Source: Rhodobacterales bacterium HKCCE2091 (GTDB lineage Bacteria > Pseudomonadota > Alphaproteobacteria > Rhodobacterales > Rhodobacteraceae). Taken from it: a stretch of DNA of 64,000 nt. The position numbers and the translations under genes are program-made. The notes under the pieces were generated by a model. It had not been told where the DNA came from and did no database searches. It was given only the letters and a program-made list of their open reading frames with translations. The stretch lies in assembly GCA_015689685.1 (NCBI GenBank), contig WVSL01000003.1:248001-312000 (forward strand), written 5' to 3'. Positions 40,759 to 49,455 of the stretch are shown one piece after another (position 1 is the stretch's first letter; every line of letters begins with the position of its first letter).

Positions 40759-42266
40759 TGGAGTTCCTCGGCAACCTCCAGCTCGGCCTCGCCACGGCGC
40801 TGACGGCGCAGAACCTGTTCTACTGCTTCGTCGGCGTGGCGCTCGGCACGCTCCTCGGCGTGATCCCCGGCATCGGGGTGCTCGCCGCCATGTCGATGCT
40901 GTTTCCGCTGACCTTCTACCTGCCGCCGGAAACCGCGCTGATCATGCTGGCGGGCATCTGGTACGGCACCACCTACGGCGGTTCGACCTCGTCGATCCTG
41001 CTGAACGTGCCGGGAACGCCCGCGAACGCGGTGACCTGCCTCGACGGCTATCCCATGGCGCAGAACGGGCGGGCGGGAACGGCGCTCCTGATGACAACGG
41101 TGGCGTCGTTCTTCGGCGCGTCCTTCGGCATCATCCTCCTGATGACCTTCTCACCGGTGATCGCCGCCTACGCGCTCCGGTTCGGGGACGCGGAGTTCTT
41201 CTCGCTGATCCTGCTCGGCCTCGTGACCTCTTCCTCGATCTCGGACGGATCGGCGCTGAAGGGCCTGGCGATGACCGTGTTCGGCATCATGATCGGCCTC
41301 GTCGGCGCGGACCTGAACACCGGCGTCCACCGCTTCACCTTCGGCCAGCTCCAGCTCGTCGACGGGGTGTCCATCGTGGCGCTGGCGATGGGCCTGTTCG
41401 GCGTCTCAGAGGTGATCGCGAGCGTAGGGAAGGTCCAGAAGAACGCCATCGACACCTCGGACCTGAAGCTGAAATCCATGCTGCCCGACCGCGAGGAAAT
41501 GGGCCGCACCTGGTTCCCGATGATCCGCGGGTCGTCCATCGGGTCGTTCTTCGGCGCCCTGCCCGGTGCCGGCCCCGGCATCGCGGCCTTCATGGCCTAC
41601 GCGGTCGAAAAGCGCGTGTCGCGGCACCCCGAACGCTTCGGAAAGGGCACGATCGAGGGCATCATGGGCCCCGAGGCCGCCAACAACGCCGCCGACCAGA
41701 CAGCCTTCATCCCGACGCTCACGCTCGGCATCCCGGGGTCGGTCACGATGGCGCTGATGCTCGGCGTGCTGATGATCCACGGCATCACGCCGGGGCCCAA
41801 CATGATCGCGCAGCAACCGGCGCTGTTCTGGGGCCTCGTGATGAGCTTCTGGATCGGCAACCTGATGCTGCTGGTGCTCAACATCCCGTTCATCGGGCTC
41901 TGGGTGCGGCTCCTGTCGATCCCCTATCACCTCCTGTTCCCGGCGGTGCTGGTGTTCATCGCCATCGGGACCTACTCGCTCTCGAACAGCCCGTTCGACA
42001 TCTGGGCCGTGGCCGGCTTCGGACTCCTTGGCTACTTCATGCGGTGGGCGCGGTTGCCGGCGGCGCCGCTCCTGCTCGGCTTCGTGCTCGGCCCGATGAT
42101 GGAGGAGCATTTCCAGCGCGCGATGCTCCTGTCCCGCGGCGATTTCTCGACCTTCGTGACGCGGCCGATCTCGGGCGTGCTGCTGGCCTTCACGGCGCTG
42201 GTGCTGCTCTGGTCGGTGAAGTCGGGGCTGAGCCGCCGGGCGACCGCGGGGGTGAACGCGGAGTAG
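40758..42266 (+). CDS. Tripartite tricarboxylate transporter large permease (TctA family)
   Basis: 502 residues, about 11-12 TM helices. Two internal inverted-repeat signatures are visible: GVIPGIGVLAAMSMLFP (about 35-51) and GALPGAGPGIAAFMAYA (about 270-286), plus TTYGGSTSSILLNVPGTP. Standard length. It ends 4 nt before the stop of the opposing cyclase gene. Confidence 0.93.
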   Translation: MEFLGNLQLGLATALTAQNLFYCFVGVALGTLLGVIPGIGVLAAMSMLFPLTFYLPPETALIMLAGIWYGTTYGGSTSSILLNVPGTPANAVTCLDGYPMAQNGRAGTALLMTTVASFFGASFGIILLMTFSPVIAAYALRFGDAEFFSLILLGLVTSSSISDGSALKGLAMTVFGIMIGLVGADLNTGVHRFTFGQLQLVDGVSIVALAMGLFGVSEVIASVGKVQKNAIDTSDLKLKSMLPDREEMGRTWFPMIRGSSIGSFFGALPGAGPGIAAFMAYAVEKRVSRHPERFGKGTIEGIMGPEAANNAADQTAFIPTLTLGIPGSVTMALMLGVLMIHGITPGPNMIAQQPALFWGLVMSFWIGNLMLLVLNIPFIGLWVRLLSIPYHLLFPAVLVFIAIGTYSLSNSPFDIWAVAGFGLLGYFMRWARLPAAPLLLGFVLGPMMEEHFQRAMLLSRGDFSTFVTRPISGVLLAFTALVLLWSVKSGLSRRATAGVNAE

Positions 42267-42270
42267 CCTG

Positions 42271-43068
42271 TCAGATCACGGCGACGGGGCGCAGCGGCGA
42301 CGCGGTCGCGCCCCGCGCCCGGAGCGGCAGTGCGGCGAACAGGAAATCCGTTGCCCCCGAGGTGCTCAGCGCCTCCAGATCGAGGTTTTCCATGATCGGG
42401 ATCCGACGTTCGATCAGCATCAGCCGGTGGACCGGCGCGGCATCGGTCACCGGGCCCTTCTCGAACACCGCGGTATCGCTGCCGACGAGCGCCACGCCCC
42501 TGTCGGCGAGCCAGGTCCCGGCGTCGAGATCCGGGCCCGGTGTCTCGTGGCCGATGTAGGTCTCCTGGCCCCAGAGCGTTCCCCAACCGGTCCGGATCAG
42601 CGCGACATCGCCCGGTTGCGGCTCCGGCCCCGCGGCCGCCAGGTCTTCGATGGTAACGACACGATCGGGGGGCAGGCACGCTGTCCCGTGCAGTTTCGCG
42701 ACGTCGAACAGGATCCCCCGCCGCAGGTAGGCGGGGAACGCGGCGGCGTCGCCGGATGCGGTCCCGGCCTCGATCGCGTCGTTGTCGGCGGGGCCACCGT
42801 CGAACATCCGTCGGTCCTGGCTGACATGGCACAGCGCGTCGATATGGGTGCCGGTATGGCCGCCGAACGCCCAGTGGCAGCTCGCCGAACTCGCACCGTC
42901 GCCGCGCACCCTTTCACCGTGGCGGCGAAACAGCCCGATCTCGAAATCCGGGTGCGTCGGGTAATGCGGCATCCCTGTGTGGAACACCCGCCCCAGGTCG
43001 AGGATCCGTCCCTCCCGCACCGTGGCGGACGCGGCCTTCCAGAGATCGAGGTCGTCCGGCGTGTTCAT
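42271..43068 (-). CDS. Cyclase-family metal-dependent hydrolase (kynurenine formamidase-like)
   Basis: 265 residues. The metal-binding motif HTGTHIDALCH is intact (about 70-80), with GDVALIRTGWG and a C-terminal IPIMENLDLEAL typical of the family. Family members hydrolyse amides or lactone-type rings (N-formylkynurenine, isatin). Here it sits between the TTT importer and an M29/NicX-like protein, so ring opening of a catabolic intermediate is possible. Its ribosome site AAGGAG lies inside an island operator. Confidence 0.85.
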   Translation of the reverse strand: MNTPDDLDLWKAASATVREGRILDLGRVFHTGMPHYPTHPDFEIGLFRRHGERVRGDGASSASCHWAFGGHTGTHIDALCHVSQDRRMFDGGPADNDAIEAGTASGDAAAFPAYLRRGILFDVAKLHGTACLPPDRVVTIEDLAAAGPEPQPGDVALIRTGWGTLWGQETYIGHETPGPDLDAGTWLADRGVALVGSDTAVFEKGPVTDAAPVHRLMLIERRIPIMENLDLEALSTSGATDFLFAALPLRARGATASPLRPVAVI

Positions 43069-43071
43069 ATT

Positions 43072-43085
43072 CTACTCCTTGGTAG
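43072..43085. promoter_or_regulatory. Island operator C: CTACT-N4-GGTAG
   Basis: One mismatch between arms. Overlaps the Shine-Dalgarno sequence of the cyclase gene (read on the minus strand, AAGGAG), 3 nt from its start codon. Confidence 0.5.
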
Positions 43086-43147
43086 ACACATGCGGGGTAT
43101 CGCAGCCCGCCTTTCCGGTCAATGCCGCAGCGACGGATTGCGGGATG

Positions 43148-43161
43148 CTACCGAACGGTAT
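43148..43161. promoter_or_regulatory. Island operator D: CTACC-N4-GGTAT
   Basis: One mismatch at the outer base. 31 nt upstream of the M29-like gene start. Confidence 0.55.
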
Positions 43162-43192
43162 ATTCGTCAGGGGGAACACGGAGGAGCGGAAG

Positions 43193-44185
43193 ATGAGCGA
43201 AGCCGGAAAGGTCGAAAGGCTCTCGGATATCGTGATCGACACGTTGCTGGCAACGAAGGCCGGTGAGCGGGTGCTGATCGTCACCGATGCCGCGGGCATG
43301 GCGGAAAACGGCGATATCGTCTCCGCGATCACCGCCCGTTCGCGGGCCGCGGGCGCCGAGACCCTCCTGGTCGAAATGAACGACAACCCGTTGAAGAACG
43401 CCGAATACCTGCCCGACGCGGTGCAGAAGATGATGCCGGGCCAGGACATCATCGTCAGCCTGACCCGCACCACCTCCGCGCCCCTGCCGCACCACAAGGT
43501 GCCGATCGGGCTGGTCCGGTCGGGCGCGGTCCGCGGAGTGTTCATGGTCAAGCGCAGCCGCGCAGATCTTCTGCATGAATGCGTGCTGGACGCCGATTAC
43601 CCGGCCATGTCGACGGTCGCGAACTACTGGCAGGCCGCGTTCCAGGACGGCGAGACCGTGCGCGTGACATCCGCCGCCGGCACGGACCTGACCGCCAGCA
43701 TCGCGGGCCAGCCCTCGCACCGGTCCAACTTCGCCCATGAGCCCGGCCGGATGTCGCCCTGCAACTGGGGCGAGGTCTACCAGGGGCCGGTCGTCGGAAC
43801 CACCAACGGCCGGTTCGTCTGCGACGGGCCGATCCTTGGATTCGACTGGCCGCCCGAACCGGTCATCGTCGAGATCGAGAACGGTCTCGCCACCGGCGTC
43901 ACCGGCCACGCCGAGACCGCCGCGCGACTATGGGACCTGATCCGGACGAACGAAAACGGCGCGAACATCGCCGAGATCGCGCTCGGCATAAATGCGAAGG
44001 CGAACGACCGGTCCTGCAACACCTACAAGAAGGGCCTGGGACGGCTGCACATCGCGGTCGGCAACGGGCTGGTCTACAATCAGGACGTGGATTCGCCGAT
44101 CCATGTCGACCTCATCATGCACGCGCCGAACGTCGAGATCGACGGGGTCGAGATCGTGCGCGAGGGCAAGTCGACCCAGGCCTAG
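43193..44185 (+). CDS. M29 aminopeptidase-like/2,5-dihydroxypyridine dioxygenase-like metalloprotein
   Basis: 330 residues. The fold of leucyl aminopeptidase T and NicX is suggested by GERVLIVTDAAGMAENGDIV at the start and by the C-terminal LHIAVGNGL (His286) and SPIHVDLIM (His304, Asp306) motifs, which carry metal ligands in this superfamily. GGAGGAGCG ribosome site. In an importer/CoA-enzyme cluster a ring-cleaving dioxygenase role like NicX is at least as likely as peptide hydrolysis, but residues cannot settle it. Its stop interlocks with that of the opposing gene in one CTAG. Confidence 0.7.
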   Translation: MSEAGKVERLSDIVIDTLLATKAGERVLIVTDAAGMAENGDIVSAITARSRAAGAETLLVEMNDNPLKNAEYLPDAVQKMMPGQDIIVSLTRTTSAPLPHHKVPIGLVRSGAVRGVFMVKRSRADLLHECVLDADYPAMSTVANYWQAAFQDGETVRVTSAAGTDLTASIAGQPSHRSNFAHEPGRMSPCNWGEVYQGPVVGTTNGRFVCDGPILGFDWPPEPVIVEIENGLATGVTGHAETAARLWDLIRTNENGANIAEIALGINAKANDRSCNTYKKGLGRLHIAVGNGLVYNQDVDSPIHVDLIMHAPNVEIDGVEIVREGKSTQA

Positions 44186-45366
44186 CCGAGCGGACCCGCT
44201 TCCGCCGCGCCGCCCTGCCCCTGCACCACGACGCCTGAGGCTTCCAGCGCCGCGATCTCGCCGGATGCGAAGCCCCAGTCGCCCAGGATTTCGCGGCTGT
44301 GTTCGCCGACGTAGGGAGACGGCGAGGCCACCGCCCCGGGCGTCCGGCCGAAGCGCGGGGCGGGTGCGGGCTGCACGGCGCCGTCAATGGTCACGAAGCT
44401 GTTTCGCGCCTGCGCCTGCGGATCGTCCGGCGCCTCGTCGAAGCCACGGACAAGCGACAGGCAGGCGTCGCTTCCCTCGGTCATCGCGCACCATTCCGCC
44501 GCGTCCTTCTGCAAGAAGATCGCGGCGAGCCTGTCCCGCAGTTCCGGCCAGCGGGACCGGTCGTCGCGCGCGGTGCGCAGCACGTCGTCGTCGATCCCGC
44601 AAATTTCAAGGAAGCGGCTCCAGAACGCCGTCTCGATCGCGCCGAGCGCCACGTACCGCCCGTCGCGGCATCGGTAGCAGCGGTAATAGGGCGCGCCGCC
44701 GTCGAAGATGTTCGCCTCGCGCCCGTCGGCCCAGAGACCTTTGTTGTGGTAGGACCAGATCATCGAGGCGAGAAGGCTGCCGCCTTCCGCCATCGCCGCG
44801 TCGACCACCTGTCCCCGGCCCGAGGTCCCCCGCTCCACCAGTGCGGCGAGCAGGCCCGCGACGAGGAGCATTCCGCCGCCGCCGAAGTCGCCCACGAGGT
44901 TGAGCGGCGGGACCGGTCCGGCTTCCGCCGTGCCGATGGTCGAGAGAACCCCGCTCGCGGCTATGTAGTTGATATCGTGTCCCGCTTCCTGCGCCCGCGG
45001 GCCGTCCTGTCCCCAACCGGTCATGCGGCCGTAGACCAGCCGCGGGTTCCGCTCCAGCGCGGTGTCGGGGCCGAGGCCGAGGCGTTCCATGACGCCGGGG
45101 CGAAAACCTTCGATCAGAACGTCGGCAGCGGAGACCAGGCGAAGCGCGACCTCCGCCGCGCCGTCCGCCTTCAGGTCGAGCGCCAGCGAGCGACGCCCCC
45201 GGTTCAGGACGTCGCCCCGGGTCTGGTTCCAGCGCTGGCCGGGGCGGTCGACGCGGATCACCTCCGCCCCCATGTCCGCAAGCCACATCGCCGCGAAGGG
45301 CCCCGGCCCCACCCCGACGAATTCCACCGCCCTGATTCCGGTCAGCGGTCCCTGCCGATTTGCCAT
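44182..45366 (-). CDS. CaiB/BaiF family protein, alpha-methylacyl-CoA racemase-like
   Basis: 394 residues. IRAVEFVGVGPGPFAAMWLA, LIEGFRPGVMERLGLGPD and LNLVGDFGGGGMLLVAGLLA with the catalytic Asp. The GDFGGGG form is characteristic of alpha-methylacyl-CoA racemases, so epimerisation of a 2-methyl-branched acyl-CoA is a real option beside CoA transfer. Divergent from the long MaoC-led operon with two island operators between them. Confidence 0.85.
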   Translation of the reverse strand: MANRQGPLTGIRAVEFVGVGPGPFAAMWLADMGAEVIRVDRPGQRWNQTRGDVLNRGRRSLALDLKADGAAEVALRLVSAADVLIEGFRPGVMERLGLGPDTALERNPRLVYGRMTGWGQDGPRAQEAGHDINYIAASGVLSTIGTAEAGPVPPLNLVGDFGGGGMLLVAGLLAALVERGTSGRGQVVDAAMAEGGSLLASMIWSYHNKGLWADGREANIFDGGAPYYRCYRCRDGRYVALGAIETAFWSRFLEICGIDDDVLRTARDDRSRWPELRDRLAAIFLQKDAAEWCAMTEGSDACLSLVRGFDEAPDDPQAQARNSFVTIDGAVQPAPAPRFGRTPGAVASPSPYVGEHSREILGDWGFASGEIAALEASGVVVQGQGGAAEAGPLG

Positions 45367-45379
45367 CGCACCGATCCTT

Positions 45380-45393
45380 ATACCATTGGGTAG
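45380..45393. promoter_or_regulatory. Island operator E: ATACC-N4-GGTAG
   Basis: One mismatch at the outer base, 14 nt upstream of the racemase-like start codon at 45366. Confidence 0.55.
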
Positions 45394-45473
45394 GTTGTCG
45401 GTGGTTTTGCCCCCCGAAGCAACCCGGTTTTCTGGTCTCGCCGCGCGGCCCGCATCATGGCGTTGACACCAAT

Positions 45474-45489
45474 CCTACCCAGTGGTAGG
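45474..45489. promoter_or_regulatory. Island operator F: CCTACC-N4-GGTAGG
   Basis: Perfect 6-bp arms, the best copy. It sits 5 nt after TTGACA (45463-45468), in the spacer/-10 region of the probable promoter of the operon starting at 45549. Confidence 0.75.
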
Positions 45490-45548
45490 TCCATATGAGG
45501 CCGGTCGGATGCGTGTCCCGACACCGGCCCGCGAAGGGGAGGAAACGC

Positions 45549-46406
45549 GTGCTCGACTACGATACGGTCATGACCTGGACTTTCCCGGATGTCCGGCAGA
45601 GCTATTCCGAGCGCGACACGATCCTCTACGCGCTCGGGCTCGGCTTCGGGCATGACCCGATGGATGCCGACGCGCTCGGATTTCTTCTCGAAGATCGGCT
45701 GACCGCGTTTCCGACCATGTCCGTGGTCCTCGGCGGTCCCGGCCCCTGGATGACCGACCCGCGTACCGGGATCGACTGGATCCGCAGCTTGCACGGCGAA
45801 CAGGGGATCCGCATCCACCGCCCGCTCCCGTCCTCCGGCACGGTGATCGGCCGCAACCGCGTGGTCGACGTGATCGACAAGGGCGAGGGTCGCGGGGCGC
45901 TCCTGATGCTGGAGCGGGACGTGATCGACGAGGCGACGGACGAGTTGATCGCGACGCGAACCTCGACCTCCTTCCTGCGCGGCGACGGCGGCTGCGGCGC
46001 GCCCGCAAAGGCGCAGCCGGTGCCCCATGCCGTACCCGACCGCGCACCCGACATACGCCACGAGATGACGACGCGCCCCGAGGCCGCGCTGATCTACCGC
46101 CTGTCCGGCGACTGGAACCCGATCCACGCCGACCCGGAGAAGGCCAGGAAGGCCGGGTTCGACCGGCCGATCCTTCACGGTCTCTGCACCTACGGTATGA
46201 TCGGCCGCGCGCTTGTCGCGACCGTCTGCGGCAACGACACGGCGAGGCTGAAGGAGTTCGGCGGGCGCTTCAGCGCGCCGGCCTATCCCGGCGAGACGAT
46301 CCGCGTCGACATCTGGGACGAGGGCGATGGCGCCTACGGGTTCGAGGCCCGCGTGACCGACCGCGATATCGTGATCTTCAAGAACGGGCTGGCGCGGATC
46401 GGATGA
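45549..46406 (+). CDS. MaoC-like 2-enoyl-CoA hydratase (hydratase 2 type)
   Basis: 285 residues from GTG 45549, which has the ribosome site GGGGAGG; ATG starts inside or upstream are less well placed. Double hot-dog protein: N-terminal half with PTMSVVLGGPGPW, C-terminal half with the hydratase motif SGDWNPIHADPEKARKAGF and PILHGLCTYG (Asp/His catalytic pair). Known relatives hydrate trans-2-enoyl-CoA to (R)-3-hydroxyacyl-CoA. First gene of an operon of about 11.7 kb. Confidence 0.88.
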   Translation: MLDYDTVMTWTFPDVRQSYSERDTILYALGLGFGHDPMDADALGFLLEDRLTAFPTMSVVLGGPGPWMTDPRTGIDWIRSLHGEQGIRIHRPLPSSGTVIGRNRVVDVIDKGEGRGALLMLERDVIDEATDELIATRTSTSFLRGDGGCGAPAKAQPVPHAVPDRAPDIRHEMTTRPEAALIYRLSGDWNPIHADPEKARKAGFDRPILHGLCTYGMIGRALVATVCGNDTARLKEFGGRFSAPAYPGETIRVDIWDEGDGAYGFEARVTDRDIVIFKNGLARIG

Positions 46407-46810
46407 CCTACGACGGCGCCCTGCCCCGGCCCACGCCCGAAACCCGAGCCTTCTGGGACGGGACGAAGGCGCATCGGCTGATGCTGCCGTGGTGCGAGGC
46501 GTGCGGTCAGCCGCATTTCTACCCGCGCGCGATCTGCCCCCATTGCCTGTCCGACCGACTGGACTGGCGGCAGGCGAGCGGGCGCGCGACGCTCTACTCC
46601 TACGTCATCAACCATCGCCCGGCGAAGGGGTTCGAGGCGCCCTACGTGATCGCGGCCGTCACCCTGGATGAAGGCCCGCGGATGTTGACCAACATCGAGA
46701 CCGACGGACCGCCCGAGCCGGACGCGCTCAGGCTCGACATGGCGCTGGAGGTGGTTTTCGCGGACGTTACCGACGAGATCACCCTGCCCCGCTTCCGGCC
46801 CGCGCCATGA
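46403..46810 (+). CDS. DUF35 Zn-ribbon/OB-fold protein, partner of the thiolase-like protein
   Basis: 135 residues. Zinc ribbon CEACGQPHFYPRAICPHC (two CxxC pairs, about 31-48), then an OB fold (GRATLYSYVINHRP). Overlaps the thiolase-like gene by 4 nt. Known: such proteins form complexes with thiolases or with Ltp2-type aldolases in steroid side-chain degradation and help channel acyl-CoA. Confidence 0.9.
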   Translation: MTYDGALPRPTPETRAFWDGTKAHRLMLPWCEACGQPHFYPRAICPHCLSDRLDWRQASGRATLYSYVINHRPAKGFEAPYVIAAVTLDEGPRMLTNIETDGPPEPDALRLDMALEVVFADVTDEITLPRFRPAP

Positions 46811-47985
46811 GCCGCCTGTCCCGTACATGCGCCATCGTCGGCGCGGCCGAAACGGACACGATCGGCAAGCGGCCGGACCGCTCACGGCTCGGCCTGCACG
46901 CGGAAGCCGCGCGCAACGCCCTGGCCGACGCGGGTCTGAAGCCGTCGGACGTGGACGGCATCTTCTCCGCCCCCGCGGGTCCGAACGAGTTGTCGGAATA
47001 CCTCGGGATCGTGCCGCGCTATGTCGATGGCACCAGCGTCGGCGGCTGTTCCTACATGATCTTCGTGCGCCACGCCGTCGCCGCCATCGCCGCGGGCTAC
47101 TGCGACGTGGCGCTGATCGTCCACGGCGAGAGCGGGCGAAGCTGGCTTGACATGCCCGGCCTCGACGGCCCGGCCAGCCCCAACGGCCAGTTCGAGCTGC
47201 CCTTCGGCACCCGTGGCGCGCCGACGACCTATTCCCTGCCGGTCCTGCGCCATTTCCACGACTACGGCACTACACGGCGGCAGATGAGCCACGTCCCCGC
47301 CGCGACCCGCGAATGGGCGATCCTGAACCCGCGCGCGATGATGCACGACAAGGGGCCGGTCACGCCCGAGGACGTGGAGGCCTCGCCGCTGGTCTGCCAC
47401 CCGTTCCACCTGCTCGACTGCTGCCTCGTCGCGGACGGTGGCGGCGCGCTTGTTGTCACGAGCGCGGAGCGGGCGCGGGACATGGGGCGGAAGCCGGTCA
47501 CCATCCTCGGCACGGGCGAGGCGACGGCACACCGCATGGTCGCGCAGATGCGGGACTTCACGGTGTCGGAATCGACCGTGCTGTCCGGCAAGACCGCCTT
47601 CGCCGAGGCGGGGCTCGGGCCGTCGGACATCGACCACCTGATGCTCTACGACGCGTTCAGTTTCACGCCGATGCTGTTCCTCGAGGACCTCGGCTTCGTG
47701 CCCAAGGGCGAGTCCGGGCCGTTCGTGGCGGAGACGACGACCGGCCCGGACGGACGGACGATCTACAGGACCGGTCCGGGGGGTGAACTGCCGATGAACA
47801 CCAACGGCGGCGGTCTGAGCTACTGCCATTCGGGCCGCTACGGCATGTACGCCCTGATCGAGGCGGTGACACAACTGCGCGGCGAGGCCGGGGCGCGGCA
47901 GGTCGAGGGGATCGAAACCTCCCTCGTCCACGGTCCGGGCCGTCAGTTCGCCGCCGCCGGAACGGTGATCCTGGCCAATGCTTGA
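46807..47985 (+). CDS. Thiolase-superfamily protein (SCP-x/Ltp2-like), possible acyl-CoA aldolase
   Basis: 392 residues. Thiolase fold with IVGAAETDTIGKR, TSVGGCSYMIFVRHAVAAIA (Cys81), HLMLYDAFSFTPML (Tyr281) and GGGLSYCHSGRYGMYALIE (His341). The normal C-terminal CxG thiolase cysteine is not seen; the segment reads VHGPGRQFAAAGTVIL. Paired with DUF35 and MaoC genes, as in the ChsH1-ChsH2-Ltp2 system, so retro-aldol cleavage of a 3-hydroxyacyl-CoA is a plausible reaction. Classical thiolysis is the alternative. Confidence 0.82.
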   Translation: MSRLSRTCAIVGAAETDTIGKRPDRSRLGLHAEAARNALADAGLKPSDVDGIFSAPAGPNELSEYLGIVPRYVDGTSVGGCSYMIFVRHAVAAIAAGYCDVALIVHGESGRSWLDMPGLDGPASPNGQFELPFGTRGAPTTYSLPVLRHFHDYGTTRRQMSHVPAATREWAILNPRAMMHDKGPVTPEDVEASPLVCHPFHLLDCCLVADGGGALVVTSAERARDMGRKPVTILGTGEATAHRMVAQMRDFTVSESTVLSGKTAFAEAGLGPSDIDHLMLYDAFSFTPMLFLEDLGFVPKGESGPFVAETTTGPDGRTIYRTGPGGELPMNTNGGGLSYCHSGRYGMYALIEAVTQLRGEAGARQVEGIETSLVHGPGRQFAAAGTVILANA

Positions 47986-49429
47986 TACCCGCGCCCCATA
48001 TCGCGACCTGTCGCTCTTCATCGGCGGGGACTGGACCGAAGGGTCCGGCGGGACGATGCCGGTGGAAAACCCGTCCACCGGAGAGACGCTCGGGATGCTT
48101 CCCTGCGCCGCGCCCGAGGACGTGCAGCGCGCGATCGCCTCTGCGGAGGCCGCCTTTCCAGACTGGGCGGCGACGCCCGTGCGCAAGCGGGTCGCCATCC
48201 TGCGCCGGGCCGCCGACATCGTCCGGGGGCGGGCGGAGGAGCTCTCGCGGCTCATGGCGCTGGAGCTTGGCAAGCCGGTCGCGCAGGGTCCGGCGGAAGT
48301 CGCGCGCGCGGCGGAGCATTTCGAGTGGCACGCGGAACAGGCGCTGCGTATCGGCGGTGAGGTCATTCCGGGCGGGCCCGGCATCCTCAACACCGCCCGC
48401 CGCGTGCCCGTGGGACCGGTCGCCGCCTTCACGCCCTGGAACGGCCCCGTCGCCTCGCCCGCGCGCAAGATGGCGGCGGCGCTGGCGGCCGGGTGCAACA
48501 TCGTCATCAAGCCCGCAGAGGAAACGCCGGCCAGCGCCATCGTGCTGGCCGAATGCCTCGCCGAAGCCGGCATTCCAGCGGGAAGCGTCAACATGGTCTT
48601 CGGCGACCCAGCGATGATCTCGGCCACGCTGATTGGGTCCCGCGCGATCCGGATGCTGACTTTCACCGGCTCCGTTCCCGTGGGCCGCCACCTCGCCACC
48701 GAGGCGGGCAGGCACCTGAAACCGTGCATCCTGGAACTCGGTGGGCATTCCCCGGTGATCGTCTGCGCCGACGCAGATCCGGTGGCCGTCGCCGACGCCT
48801 CGATCCTTCCGAAATTCCGCAACTCCGGCCAGATCTGCATCTCGCCCACGCGATTCATCGTCCACGAGAGCATCGCGGACGCCTTCACCGCCCGGCTGGT
48901 CGAGAAGGCGGAGGCGCTGAAGGTCGGCGACCCGCTTGTCGATGGCACCGACATGGGGCCCATGATCCACGCCCGCCGCCGGGACGCGGTGGATGCACTG
49001 GTGCGGCAGGCGGTCGAGGCCGGGGCCACGCTGGCGACAGGCGGCAAGACCCTGCCCGGAAAAGGTTATTACTATACCCCGACGGTACTGACCGACCTGC
49101 CGGACACCGCGCGGATCCTCACAGAGGAACCTTTCGGCCCGGTCGCGCTGGTCCAGACCTTCCGCGATCTGCCGCGGGCCATCGCGATGGCCAACGCCAC
49201 CGATTACGGCCTCGCCGCCTACGCCTTCACCGAGAGCGCCGCGAACGCCGAGGCCATCGCCGAGCGCGTGGAAGCGGGTATCCTCTCGATCAACCACTAC
49301 AGCGGCGCCTCGCCCGAGGTTCCGTTCGGCGGGGTCAAGGACAGCGGATACGGCCGCGAGGGCGGCGCGCAATGCTTCGACGGGTATCTCACGACGAAAT
49401 CCGTCTCACACAGGACAGGCCCGGTCTGA
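47978..49429 (+). CDS. Aldehyde dehydrogenase family protein
   Basis: 483 residues. Catalytic Cys in FRNSGQICISPTRF, general base Glu in LELGGHSPVIV, and NAD-binding FTGSVPVGRHLATEAG; C-terminal PFGGVKDSGYGREGG. Overlaps the thiolase-like gene by 8 nt. In this operon it could oxidise the aldehyde or semialdehyde released by an aldolase step. Confidence 0.92.
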   Translation: MLDTRAPYRDLSLFIGGDWTEGSGGTMPVENPSTGETLGMLPCAAPEDVQRAIASAEAAFPDWAATPVRKRVAILRRAADIVRGRAEELSRLMALELGKPVAQGPAEVARAAEHFEWHAEQALRIGGEVIPGGPGILNTARRVPVGPVAAFTPWNGPVASPARKMAAALAAGCNIVIKPAEETPASAIVLAECLAEAGIPAGSVNMVFGDPAMISATLIGSRAIRMLTFTGSVPVGRHLATEAGRHLKPCILELGGHSPVIVCADADPVAVADASILPKFRNSGQICISPTRFIVHESIADAFTARLVEKAEALKVGDPLVDGTDMGPMIHARRRDAVDALVRQAVEAGATLATGGKTLPGKGYYYTPTVLTDLPDTARILTEEPFGPVALVQTFRDLPRAIAMANATDYGLAAYAFTESAANAEAIAERVEAGILSINHYSGASPEVPFGGVKDSGYGREGGAQCFDGYLTTKSVSHRTGPV

Positions 49430-49455
49430 CCGGGCGGACGAACAGGAGGAACGCC

